Positions 37,465 through 45,247 of a DNA stretch of 64,000 bases are shown piece by piece. Position 1 is the stretch's first letter, and the number at the start of each line of letters is the position of its first letter. This DNA comes from Gilichinskyi gelida. Its GTDB lineage: Bacteria > Acidobacteriota > Thermoanaerobaculia > Gp7-AA8. The stretch lies in the NCBI GenBank assembly GCA_038040385.1, contig JBBPII010000006.1, positions 1 through 64,000 of the forward strand, in the 5' to 3' direction. Made by a program: the position numbers and the translations under genes. The notes under the pieces are model-generated. The model searched no databases, was not told the origin of the DNA, and saw only the letters and a list, made by a program, of their open reading frames with translations.

Positions 37465-38604
37465 TTGGGTACCGAGGCTTCACTCGGTGCCATCGTTCGC
37501 GCCAAGGGCGGTGAGCTTCTCGAGCAGTACCCCGTCAACGCCGCCCAGCGCAAGGTGATGCGCGCCATGGCCGACTGTCGCTCGGCCGCCCTTGGCGGCC
37601 ATCGCGACAGCTGTGACTCCTGTGGTTTTGAGCACATCTTCTGGAACTCATGCCGCGATCGTCACTGTCCGGGATGCGGCGGTGAGGCCAGGGAGCAGTG
37701 GCTCGAGGCGCGACGTGAAGAGGTCCTCGACGTTCCTTACTTCCACGTCGTCTTTACCATTCCCGAGATCCTCAATGTCCTGGCTTTGCACGCGCCCGAG
37801 GTCGTCTACGCCATCCTGCTCCGCGCCGCTGGACAGGCTTTACTCGATCTCGGCGCTTCCAGACTCCGTGCGCGCATGGGCGTGCTCACCGTTCTTCACA
37901 CCTGGGGTCAGACCCTGGTGTTCCATCCCCATGTCCACTGCGTCGTGCCCGGCGGCGGCTTCTCCCTCGATGGCCGCCGTTGGGTGCGCGTGCGCAAGGT
38001 CTCGTTCCTCTTCGCCGTCAAGGCCCTCTCCCGCCGCTTTCGCACGCTCTTCTGCAATACAGTTCGCGAGGCTTACGCCGACGGCTCGCTCCACATTCCC
38101 ATCGAGATCGTCGCCGACGCTCAGGCCCTCGACTTATTACTCGCGCGCTCGTACAAGACGGACTGGCACGCCTATGCCAAGCCCCCTTTCGGCGGGCCCG
38201 AGCAGGTACTGGCCTATCTCGCCAACTACACCCACAGGATCGCCATCTCCAACCGCCGCATCCTCTCCTTCGACGGCGAGACCGTCACCTTCTCCTGGCG
38301 CGACTATGCCGATGACAGCGCCCCCAAGACTATGGCCCTCGACGCCGTCAAGTTCCTGCGTCGCTTCCTCCAGCATGTTCTCCCGCCACGATTCACGCGC
38401 GTCCGCTATTACGGGTTCCTCGCCAATCGCGATCGTGCGGCCAACATCGCCCGGGCCCGTGAGCTGATCGGCTCCAAACGACCGCTTCGTCCGCCGCCAC
38501 CCATTCCAGATCCCCGACTCTGTCCTCAATGCCACAAGGGAACGATGCGTCGCATGGCACCGGTCGATCCTCAATCTGACAGGACCTGGTTCGACACCTC
38601 ATGA
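37465..38604 (+). CDS. IS91-family transposase (HUH, Y2 type)
   Basis: 379 residues, starting with TTG. The N-terminal zinc domain is intact (CDSCGFEHIFWNSCRDRHCPGCGG pattern). The HUH motif is HPHVHC (His156, His158), and 'NYTHRIAISNRR' supplies the tyrosine region. Catalyses rolling-circle transposition of single-stranded DNA. Full length with no frameshift, so probably active. Confidence 0.9.
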   Translation: MGTEASLGAIVRAKGGELLEQYPVNAAQRKVMRAMADCRSAALGGHRDSCDSCGFEHIFWNSCRDRHCPGCGGEAREQWLEARREEVLDVPYFHVVFTIPEILNVLALHAPEVVYAILLRAAGQALLDLGASRLRARMGVLTVLHTWGQTLVFHPHVHCVVPGGGFSLDGRRWVRVRKVSFLFAVKALSRRFRTLFCNTVREAYADGSLHIPIEIVADAQALDLLLARSYKTDWHAYAKPPFGGPEQVLAYLANYTHRIAISNRRILSFDGETVTFSWRDYADDSAPKTMALDAVKFLRRFLQHVLPPRFTRVRYYGFLANRDRAANIARARELIGSKRPLRPPPPIPDPRLCPQCHKGTMRRMAPVDPQSDRTWFDTS

Positions 38605-38862
38605 TCCCGACCACACGTTCCGTCTTTGTCGTTCCGGCATCGCCACCGTTGTCTTGGGAGCGGTCTGCCTGCGCGCCGAAAACACCCTCCAGGCGCCTCA
38701 TTTGCGCTCTGATGCGGGGTCTCTCAGCGCCCGCTGCCATCGAAAAACGCGCCCTCTCGCCGCCAGCGTCGCCATCAAAGCTCACTTCGCGGTCGTTCAA
38801 CGCCACCACCCACCCGCCTCCGACTCATACTTTCCCCAAGAGGCCCGCGGCTTCGTTCAACT

Positions 38863-39027
38863 GAACTCTTTCTCGCATCCTCTTCACTTGCCTAAACACG
38901 CACTCTGACCGCCGGCGCGCATGCCGATCAGGGTGAGCTTCGCGTTCGAGGGATGCGGTAAAGAGTCCTATGAGTTAGACGACGCCATCGAAGCCAAGTG
39001 CCTTGCGTTACGATATGTGCACTAGTC
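38863..39027. other. non-coding stretch right of the IS91-type unit
   Basis: No reliable open frame between the right inverted repeat and the DUF5677-type gene. The base composition changes to more AT-rich near 38950, marking the junction with different DNA. Confidence 0.3.
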
Positions 39028-39837
39028 GTGACCGATACCGACCCGACAACCGAGCTGTCTAGCAAGTTCTACCACGCTGTGCGGATTCTTGAGCAGTTCG
39101 ACTGCGCAGAAGTACGTGGTGTGGCAAAGGGGCAACTGTCTCTGACCGAGCGGGAGACCTGCGTCTTCGGCCTCTACTACCGCGCCGCGCTGAACGCACG
39201 TTCCCTCGTTGTATTGAACGACCCGGTCCATTTTCAGGCGATTACGCAGATCGCGCGAGCGTTACTGGAATTGGGTGTAGATCTCCGGCTCTTAGACGTC
39301 GTGCCAGATGCCGTTGCGAAGATCATGGCGTACTCCGGTTGGGAAAAACTGCGCGCTGCGAGAGAAGTGATCGAATTTGCGGAGACGCCTGACACTGACG
39401 AACCCGGGGACCTCGATATATTTCGCCAGTTCCTCGAAGAAAACGAAGTCAAGATTAGGGCGCGACGGGAGGAGCTCTGGCCGGACGTGAAGCGACTTGA
39501 CCATTGGTCCGGCATGGACTTGCGCACCCGTGTTTCTGATATCCGGCTACCTTATCACGAGCTTCATCGACTGAATTATCGTCGACTAAGTTGGTACGCG
39601 CATGCGGGCTTGACGGGAGTGTTCAATCTGGAGAAGGAGGCTTTCGTTGCCGTTGCCGCAACATCTCTACAGATAGCGGCGGAGAGCTATAGCGACATCT
39701 TGGCCGCGATCATTGCCGAGCTGCAACTCGAGCGGGTTGATCCGAAGATCAACGACAAACTCAATTACGCGCGGATGCTCGCGTTCGCCGGGAGCCCCGA
39801 GGAAGCCGATGTCCTGCGGCGCGAGCTGCTGGAGTGA
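39028..39837 (+). CDS. DUF5677-like protein
   Basis: 269 residues from GTG 39028; ATG 38998 would add ten residues. Mostly helical, with 'ALLELGVDLRLLDVV', 'HWSGMDLRTRVSD' and 'RLSWYAHAGLTGVFNLE' resembling DUF5677 proteins seen on genomic islands. The family assignment is by overall pattern. Lower GC than neighbours. Function unknown; DUF5677 genes often sit among defence genes. Confidence 0.6.
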   Translation: MTDTDPTTELSSKFYHAVRILEQFDCAEVRGVAKGQLSLTERETCVFGLYYRAALNARSLVVLNDPVHFQAITQIARALLELGVDLRLLDVVPDAVAKIMAYSGWEKLRAAREVIEFAETPDTDEPGDLDIFRQFLEENEVKIRARREELWPDVKRLDHWSGMDLRTRVSDIRLPYHELHRLNYRRLSWYAHAGLTGVFNLEKEAFVAVAATSLQIAAESYSDILAAIIAELQLERVDPKINDKLNYARMLAFAGSPEEADVLRRELLE

Positions 39838-39898
39838 GTGGAGGGTAGCTGAGGGACTGCTTGTACGCCGCCTGGCAAGGAGTTGTGTTTGCGTCCGC

Positions 39899-40132
39899 CT
39901 AACTCATGGGTAGCGCGCGCCGACGCATCGCTCTCGCAACAATTCGAGCGATTTGGTCTGCATCACGGCGCGCCAAGCGAAGTTCCCGTCCATCCACCCT
40001 AAGAGAGACGGTGCGGTAGTCCACGACGGCAAATCGGTGGTCTGGCGCTAATGCCAGCCACACACCATTCGCAGGATAAGACGCGTCCACGATCCCGACG
40101 TGGTATCGGGATTCTTCAGGAACGAACCGCAC
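39899..40132 (-). pseudogene. paralogue of the 40379-40750 gene with damaged 5' end
   Basis: 77 residues if GTG 40132 is used. Similarity to the neighbouring gene product (ALAP...VDY..V..RV.G...RL..R....IAR) continues upstream in the same frame to about 40171 (AELLTKIIRGPSF aligns with AELVERLSRDPIV). There it hits a TAA at 40175-40177 with no ATG, GTG or TTG between. So the natural start seems lost, leaving a truncated or silent copy. Function of the family unknown. Confidence 0.5.
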
Positions 40133-40220
40133 GAACGATGGACCACGGATGATCTTGGTGAGGAGTTCCGCTACTTAGAACGTGTCTCGATTGGAGCCGC
40201 GCGCGCGGCGGTCGCGGCCG

Positions 40221-40382
40221 TCAACCCGTCTTGGAAACGTAAACTAGGTCCGACTCGACAGCAATCACACCTACCGCCTCCCCGTACCGCGTCATCTTGA
40301 GGAGCACGCCGGGCACCCACGTCGTCATACCGAAGGACGAGTAGTAGCGTGACTTCGGCCGCCTCCGCAGTCGGTTCCTCAC
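40221..40382 (-). CDS. 53-residue hypothetical protein
   Basis: Starts with GTG overlapping the stop of the upstream gene (GTGA at 40379-40382) and ends TGA at 40221-40223. The N-terminus is basic (RNRLRRRPKSRYY), followed by a hydrophobic beta-like part (TWVPGVLLKM, AVGVIAVESDLVYVS). The exact overlap and sensible composition argue it is real. No family recognised. Confidence 0.5.
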   Translation of the reverse strand: MRNRLRRRPKSRYYSSFGMTTWVPGVLLKMTRYGEAVGVIAVESDLVYVSKTG

Positions 40383-40750
40383 CGCAGGCGATCACGAGTC
40401 CGCCGAGCGGATGTCTTTGCGCGGGCTCGCTTCCCGCGCAGCCTTTGCGGAGCGAAGTCCATGCGCTTCCCGCTCGGAACGCCGCCTCTCCGGAAGATGC
40501 GACGAAGCCGCGCCGCGATCAGCTCCGTCTCTCGGTAGGTGAGCCGCATCGTCTTCCCGCCCACACGCGCATAGACGTGCTCGTAGTCATCGACCAGCAA
40601 CGTTCCGCTGACCGGCGCGAGGGCCATGATGACACCGCTCGCTGGATCGGCGTCGCCGTGGAGGGCGATGCGGTAGTACGCGAGTTTCGCAATCGGTTCG
40701 ATCACGATCGGATCGCGCGAGAGGCGTTCCACGAGTTCTGCTTTGGTCAT
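40379..40750 (-). CDS. small hypothetical protein, paralogue pair member
   Basis: 123 residues. Residues 1-90 form the module shared with the damaged copy at 39899 (SGVIMALAPVSGTLLVDDYEHVYARVGGKTMRLTYRE pattern); the last 30 are basic. Its ATG lies 14 bases from the divergent recombinase start (40765), so both promoters must overlap the other coding start region or act from within. Possibly a small DNA-binding or antirestriction-type protein; not established. Confidence 0.6.
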   Translation of the reverse strand: MTKAELVERLSRDPIVIEPIAKLAYYRIALHGDADPASGVIMALAPVSGTLLVDDYEHVYARVGGKTMRLTYRETELIAARLRRIFRRGGVPSGKRMDFAPQRLRGKRARAKTSARRTRDRLR

Positions 40751-40764
40751 GGGAGGGTTGTGAA

Positions 40765-41505
40765 TTGACGAGTTCCCGGATTTCCAGCAAAATCACCGTT
40801 CATGCCGAGAGGAAGCGACCAGCGCCGCGTCGTCGGAGACGCCGAGGACAGTCCCGCCGTCAGCGCGAGCAGCGACCCGTCAAGCACTACACGATTGATC
40901 AGGCTGAACGTTTCTTCGCTGAGATCCCAGAGGACAACGTTCGCGACCTGCTCCTCTTCGATCTCATGTACCGGCACGGCCTCCGTCGTGGCGAAGCCGT
41001 GCTCCTCGAGCTCGGCGATTTCAAGGGCGATCAGATGTACGTTGCGCGGCTCAAGGGTGGTGACGCGCACTGGCACCCGCTCCACCCTCGGACCCGCCAA
41101 CTCCTCCGCGCGTACCTCACCGTGCGCCCTCCGGATCGATGCAAGTACCTGTTCCGCGGCAAGCAGCGAAGCAGGTATCCGCTCTCGGAGGAGGCGATCA
41201 ACTATCTCTTCCAACGCTACGCGACGGCAGCGGACCTGCCGCGAGACCTTCGCCACGCGCACGTGCTCCGCCACTCCATCGGCGTCCATCTCGCGACCGC
41301 GGGCTGGGACATCGCCGACGTGCAGTGGTGGCTTGGCCACAGAGAGATTGAATCGACGGCGATCTACTTCCAAGTCATGCCGGAGCGTGTCGCGGTGAAG
41401 TACCGCATGCTGCTGCGATCGCGCAGCCTCGCGCACACCGGCCGGCGCACGCGGCCAAAGCGAAACGCCGATCAACCACTTGCACGCACGAGAGGGTTCA
41501 ACTAG
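40765..41505 (+). CDS. short tyrosine recombinase (catalytic domain only)
   Basis: 246 residues from TTG 40765, with GGGAGG about eight bases upstream. The first 40 residues are a basic arm, with no SAM-like core-binding domain. The catalytic domain is complete: Arg (HGLRRGEAVLLEL), Lys (ARLKGGD), 'HVLRHSIGVHLA', 'WLGHREIESTAIYFQV' with Tyr. Resembles short recombinases on some phages and islands. The last base of its TAG is the first base of the next GTG, so it is coupled to a secreted protein gene. Confidence 0.82.
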   Translation: MTSSRISSKITVHAERKRPAPRRRRRRGQSRRQREQRPVKHYTIDQAERFFAEIPEDNVRDLLLFDLMYRHGLRRGEAVLLELGDFKGDQMYVARLKGGDAHWHPLHPRTRQLLRAYLTVRPPDRCKYLFRGKQRSRYPLSEEAINYLFQRYATAADLPRDLRHAHVLRHSIGVHLATAGWDIADVQWWLGHREIESTAIYFQVMPERVAVKYRMLLRSRSLAHTGRRTRPKRNADQPLARTRGFN

Positions 41506-43058
41506 TGAATATCCGGGTTTTCATTAGTTCGGGGGTTAGAGATAGAGGCTCAGTACAACGCGAGTGGGATCAAGGGCAACCCTTCGCCGTTCTCGCAGCA
41601 CTCGTTATCTGCGTCCTCGCTTCCGCTGTTGTCCCCGGTGCGGCGCTCGCGCAGCAGAACCTCGTTCAGAACGGAGGTTTCGATACGAGCTTGGCCGGTT
41701 GGAGCGTCACGGCGAATCCCTCGTGGACTACGACATGGGAAGCCGGCGCTGCAAGGACGCGTTGGGTAGGACCCGAGACGCGAGGGGGATTCGTGCCGCT
41801 TACCCAGAGCGGGATGCCGGTGATACCGGACGTGACGTACGAGTTCAGAGCGTCCGCGCACGTGCAGATCGCGCCGAATCCCTCTACACAGTCAGGGGTC
41901 GGCATCAATGTCTGGATGTATGCGGACAGTCCGAACGTCCCCATCGCCAGCAACTCCGATTCCTCGTACGCCAACAACTTCGTCGATCTCGTGGGCTACT
42001 TGATCGCACCGCAAGGTGCGAAGTCCGCGCTGGTCACGCTCCAAATGCCGGGGAACGCGAATCAAGTCGTCTCCTTCGACAACGTGGTGTTGCGTGCGCT
42101 CCCCGCGAGCGCTGAGTTCAACGCTGGCCCGACGATGATCGCGACGGGCCAGGCCGTCACGCTCGTATGGGCGACCGCCAGCACTCCGAGCGTCTCGATC
42201 ACGCCCGGCGTCGGCACAGTCGCGCGCACGGGCTCCGTCGTTGTGCATCCGACGGAGACCACCACCTACACCCTTACTGCGAGCGGGCCGATCGGGTCGG
42301 TCACGAAGCAAATCAAGATTACCGTCGTACCGCCACCTACCGCCACCTTCACCGCCGAGCCCCCGAGCATCAGCGCCGGCGAATCCGCGACCCTCTCCTG
42401 GACGACCACCGACGCGGCGGGCGTCTCCATCGACAACGGCGTGGGCTCCGTGACGACGAGCGGCGCGGTTTCGGTCTCGCCCACTGCCACGACGACCTAC
42501 ACGCTCACCGCGAACGGCGTCGGAGGCAGCGCGACGAGGCAGGTCACCGTCACCGTGACGCCGCCGAAACCGCAGATTAGCTTCACCGCATCTCGCCGTA
42601 CGATCGCCGAGGGCGAGAGCACAACGCTCTCGTGGAACGTGCTCAACTCCACGAGCCTCTCGATCGATCACGGAATCGGGAGTCGGCCAGCTTCCGGCAC
42701 GACTTCGGTTTCGCCAACGGCAACGACGACGTACCGGCTGACGGCGACGGGGCCAGGTGGCTCCTCGTCCGCACAGGTGACGGTCACTGTTCTCGCTGCG
42801 CCGGTGATCAACTTCTCCGCGACGCCAAGCACCATCACCCGCGGCAGCGCATCCACGCTCACATGGACCGTGACCGATGCGACCCTCGTTGTGATCGACA
42901 ACGGCGTAGGAGCACTGGCACCGAACGGCGCCCTCGAGGTTCGGCCAACGGAGTCCACGACCTACCTACTCACGGCGACTGGACCGGGAGGCGTGCGGCA
43001 AGCACAGGCCACGATTACAGTACAACTAGCTGGTCGGAGGAGGGCCGTTCGCCACTGA
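41505..43058 (+). CDS. secreted protein: jelly-roll-like N-domain plus four Ig-like repeats
   Basis: 517 residues. A long N-region precedes a signal sequence core (LAALVICVLASAVVPGAALA), then a beta-sandwich domain of the type 'NLVQNGGFDTSLAGWSV...VSFDNVVL' (carbohydrate-binding-like, about 50-200). Four Ig-like repeats of about 80 residues follow (each 'G.S.TLSW....S..ID.G.G......GT..V.PT.TTTY.LTA.G..G'). No enzyme domain. Probably an adhesin or surface-binding protein. GTG 41505 overlaps the integrase stop; an internal start nearer the signal peptide is possible. Confidence 0.75.
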   Translation: MNIRVFISSGVRDRGSVQREWDQGQPFAVLAALVICVLASAVVPGAALAQQNLVQNGGFDTSLAGWSVTANPSWTTTWEAGAARTRWVGPETRGGFVPLTQSGMPVIPDVTYEFRASAHVQIAPNPSTQSGVGINVWMYADSPNVPIASNSDSSYANNFVDLVGYLIAPQGAKSALVTLQMPGNANQVVSFDNVVLRALPASAEFNAGPTMIATGQAVTLVWATASTPSVSITPGVGTVARTGSVVVHPTETTTYTLTASGPIGSVTKQIKITVVPPPTATFTAEPPSISAGESATLSWTTTDAAGVSIDNGVGSVTTSGAVSVSPTATTTYTLTANGVGGSATRQVTVTVTPPKPQISFTASRRTIAEGESTTLSWNVLNSTSLSIDHGIGSRPASGTTSVSPTATTTYRLTATGPGGSSSAQVTVTVLAAPVINFSATPSTITRGSASTLTWTVTDATLVVIDNGVGALAPNGALEVRPTESTTYLLTATGPGGVRQAQATITVQLAGRRRAVRH

Positions 43059-43440
43059 CGGAAGCGGCTCTTTCCGGCCATCATCGATCACTCCACGGAC
43101 GTGCTCGACAGGCATGATTCTGGCGGCTCGTTTTTCGGGGCGATTTTTACTCCTCGTTCGATCTCGTTCTCGTTCGATGGCCGCGTCGCGAGGATGCCGG
43201 TTCGATTGATAGCCAAGCGCGAACCGCAACCGCCTTTGACGCCACGAAACGATGACTGCGGAAGGGGCTCCAGCCCGGCTTCAGTCCCGCGGAAACAACG
43301 GCCGCGCGTCAACTAGCGGCAAGGTGGGCCGTGCGCTCGCAACGAGGTTGCTTTCCTAATGTGACTCGATCTGCCGACGAGCATTCGACTGAGGACAAGG
43401 CCTCGCACCAGTCACACATGGCAAAGCGAAACGCAGCCTC
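43059..43440. other. intergenic stretch without a supported gene
   Basis: The short open frames here have no protein-like composition. The stretch lies between converging genes (41505-43058 plus, 43441-43851 minus). No strong hairpin with a T-run was seen. Confidence 0.3.
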
Positions 43441-43851
43441 CTACTGATTGGCGCAGTCAGTACAGATCGTCGTGTGGAAGCTGTAGGTTTTCGTGTCCCT
43501 AAACAAACCCGACCGCGCGGTGACTTGAATACTGGAATCAGCTTCGCCTACTTGGCACTTACTTGTGGCGAACGAAAGGTATCCGAGTTCCACTGTCCTG
43601 TGCGCAGGAATGATGCCGGAGTAAATAAGATTGTCCGACTCAAATTGAGTGGCGCCCTTAGTACGCTTTGCGACCTTTGTAATCTTATACCTCACGTCAC
43701 GGTCGCGATTGTTGTGAACCACATAATTATGCTTGGCACGCTGACCGTTCGTGGCCGTCGTCGTGAAGTCACATTGCTGGGCGCTGATCGAGGTGGCAGC
43801 CACAACGCATAGCGCAATCGTGACGGCCGCGGTAGCAAGCAATGTGCGCAT
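43441..43851 (-). CDS. small secreted protein
   Basis: 136 residues with a clear signal peptide (MRTLLATAAVTIALCVVAATSISA). ATG 43851 is chosen for that reason; a longer frame starts 23 codons upstream. The mature part has four Cys, two near the end (CTDC), and alternating beta-type pattern (KHNYVVHNNRDRDVRYKITKV), suggesting a disulfide-bonded beta-sandwich. AT-richer than its neighbours. No family recognised. Confidence 0.65.
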   Translation of the reverse strand: MRTLLATAAVTIALCVVAATSISAQQCDFTTTATNGQRAKHNYVVHNNRDRDVRYKITKVAKRTKGATQFESDNLIYSGIIPAHRTVELGYLSFATSKCQVGEADSSIQVTARSGLFRDTKTYSFHTTICTDCANQ

Positions 43852-44005
43852 AGCTGTCTTTCCCTTATCGTGCAATGTGTGGCGATGTGGAACGAATGGT
43901 ACCACCACAGATACACTCAAGGCGTCGCAATATCATAAACTTCGCATGCGACGAGCGGCTCGTCTACGCAGACACATTGCGTCGGCGGGCTGATACCTGC
44001 ACGTG

Positions 44006-44461
44006 CTACATGCGACGGCCGAAGACGCGGGCGAACACATGCCGTGCTCGGTCGATGAGTGACGGCCCGCGCGCGGGAGTGGAGGTCGTTGGTGGACGCA
44101 GAGACGTACGCATGAGATCGTGTTCTTCCGGGAATCGGAGCTGACCGCCCACGAATCCGGCATATCGCTGCAATACGAGACGAAGGGGCTGAAGCGCCGC
44201 ACGGACTGCGTCTTGGAGGTCCGCAGGCGCAGGGCCGAGGTCATGCTCGATCGTCGCGACACTCTGTTGAATCTCTTGCGCTTCGGTCGTCCGCATGGGC
44301 ATCTCTGGGAGGGTCACGAGTCGCCGACGCCGATTCTCAACGTCTCGAATCGCTTCGGCGAGTTTCGGATCGAACGCCGCACCTAGCGGCGCGCCACACA
44401 GCGCCGCGAGGCTTTTCTGCACCGTGTCGAGCGCTTCTTCGACTGCTTGGCGGGCGTTCAC
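44006..44461 (-). CDS. helical hypothetical protein
   Basis: 151 residues from GTG 44461 (the frame allows an ATG 22 codons upstream). Mostly helical and rich in Ala, Arg and Leu, with a basic C-terminal helix (DRARHVFARVFGRR). No signal peptide and no known domain. Same direction as the secreted-protein genes upstream. Confidence 0.5.
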   Translation of the reverse strand: MNARQAVEEALDTVQKSLAALCGAPLGAAFDPKLAEAIRDVENRRRRLVTLPEMPMRTTEAQEIQQSVATIEHDLGPAPADLQDAVRAALQPLRLVLQRYAGFVGGQLRFPEEHDLMRTSLRPPTTSTPARGPSLIDRARHVFARVFGRRM

Positions 44462-44545
44462 TGCGTATTCCTCGGTGAGTGGAGCTGCACGATGACGGTC
44501 TCTGTTGCATCGTCCGTCCCTCGGCATCGACGGGTGCGTCGTATC

Positions 44546-45247
44546 CTAGCGAACATCGAGAATTACGGTCCGCGTGCTGGTTCGCCCTTCGGCGTCCATA
44601 GCTTGAATGACGATCGTGTGCCGGCCCTGTGGGACGCGTTCCCAGACATGCGTGAACGTTGGCGTCGTAACGGTTGTCAGTGGCCTGCTATCTGCGACGA
44701 CGCTGATTTGCTTGATCGCCGCCGCGGGAAACGCAACCCACCCGTCGATGGTGATGTTGGCTGGAGCCTTGAACGTCTGATCCGAGGTCGGTGCATTGAT
44801 AAAAATGTGCGGTTCCACACCTCCGATAAGTGCGGCGGACTCCTCCACCGTCAGCTCGCGCATGCGATCCTCTTCGCGCAGGCGCACACCGACGTAGACT
44901 TGTTGGCTCGCTATCTTCCCGTGCGCCGTGTGTGCGATGGCGTGGATGCGGAAGCTACCAGCACCGGCCTTGGGGATCGTCATGCGGAATGGTGGCCGGT
45001 CGAGCGTGCGCATGACGCCGCCGTTCGACCAGAACTCCACGCGCTGCACGGGCTCGCTCGTCTCGACCGCCGCCTCAACGGTGATGTCATCGCCCGCATC
45101 GAACATTGCCTGGTCCTGCGGCGTCGTAATCGTGACGCGATCCGCAGGCACATCGGGGCGGGTCGCGTCAGCACGCCGGCACGCGCCTCCGCTCGCCGCG
45201 GCGAGTGCGGCGAGGAGGACGAGCGCGGCGGTCGAGAGTTTGCTCAT
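44546..45247 (-). CDS. secreted or lipoprotein with two Ig-like domains
   Basis: 233 residues starting ATGA on the stop of the giant secreted gene. The signal segment (ALVLLAALAAASGGAC) has a Cys that may be lipidated, though the lipobox is weak. Two Ig-like (Big_9-type) domains follow: 'ITTPQDQAMFDAGDDITVEAAVE...VEFWSNG' and 'INAPTSDQTFKAPANITIDGWV...'. The second Ig block resembles one in the giant protein. Likely a partner at the cell surface. Confidence 0.7.
   Translation of the reverse strand: MSKLSTAALVLLAALAAASGGACRRADATRPDVPADRVTITTPQDQAMFDAGDDITVEAAVETSEPVQRVEFWSNGGVMRTLDRPPFRMTIPKAGAGSFRIHAIAHTAHGKIASQQVYVGVRLREEDRMRELTVEESAALIGGVEPHIFINAPTSDQTFKAPANITIDGWVAFPAAAIKQISVVADSRPLTTVTTPTFTHVWERVPQGRHTIVIQAMDAEGRTSTRTVILDVR

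Larger units (their letters stand above)
36479..38862 (+). mobile_element. IS91-type unit: tyrosine recombinase plus HUH (Y2) transposase between 16-bp inverted repeats
   Basis: AGTTGAACGAAGCCGC at 36479-36494 is the exact reverse complement of 38847-38862. Between the two copies are a recombinase gene (36606-37457) and an IS91-family transposase (37465-38604). The true termini may lie further out, since rolling-circle elements normally have unlike ends rather than inverted repeats. The last 240 bases inside the repeat show no coding sequence. Confidence 0.6.

Noticed and set aside
38601..38864. Small plus-strand frame after the IS91 transposase
   Set aside because: Ser/Pro/Arg-rich without protein-like pattern; more likely the non-coding right end of the unit.
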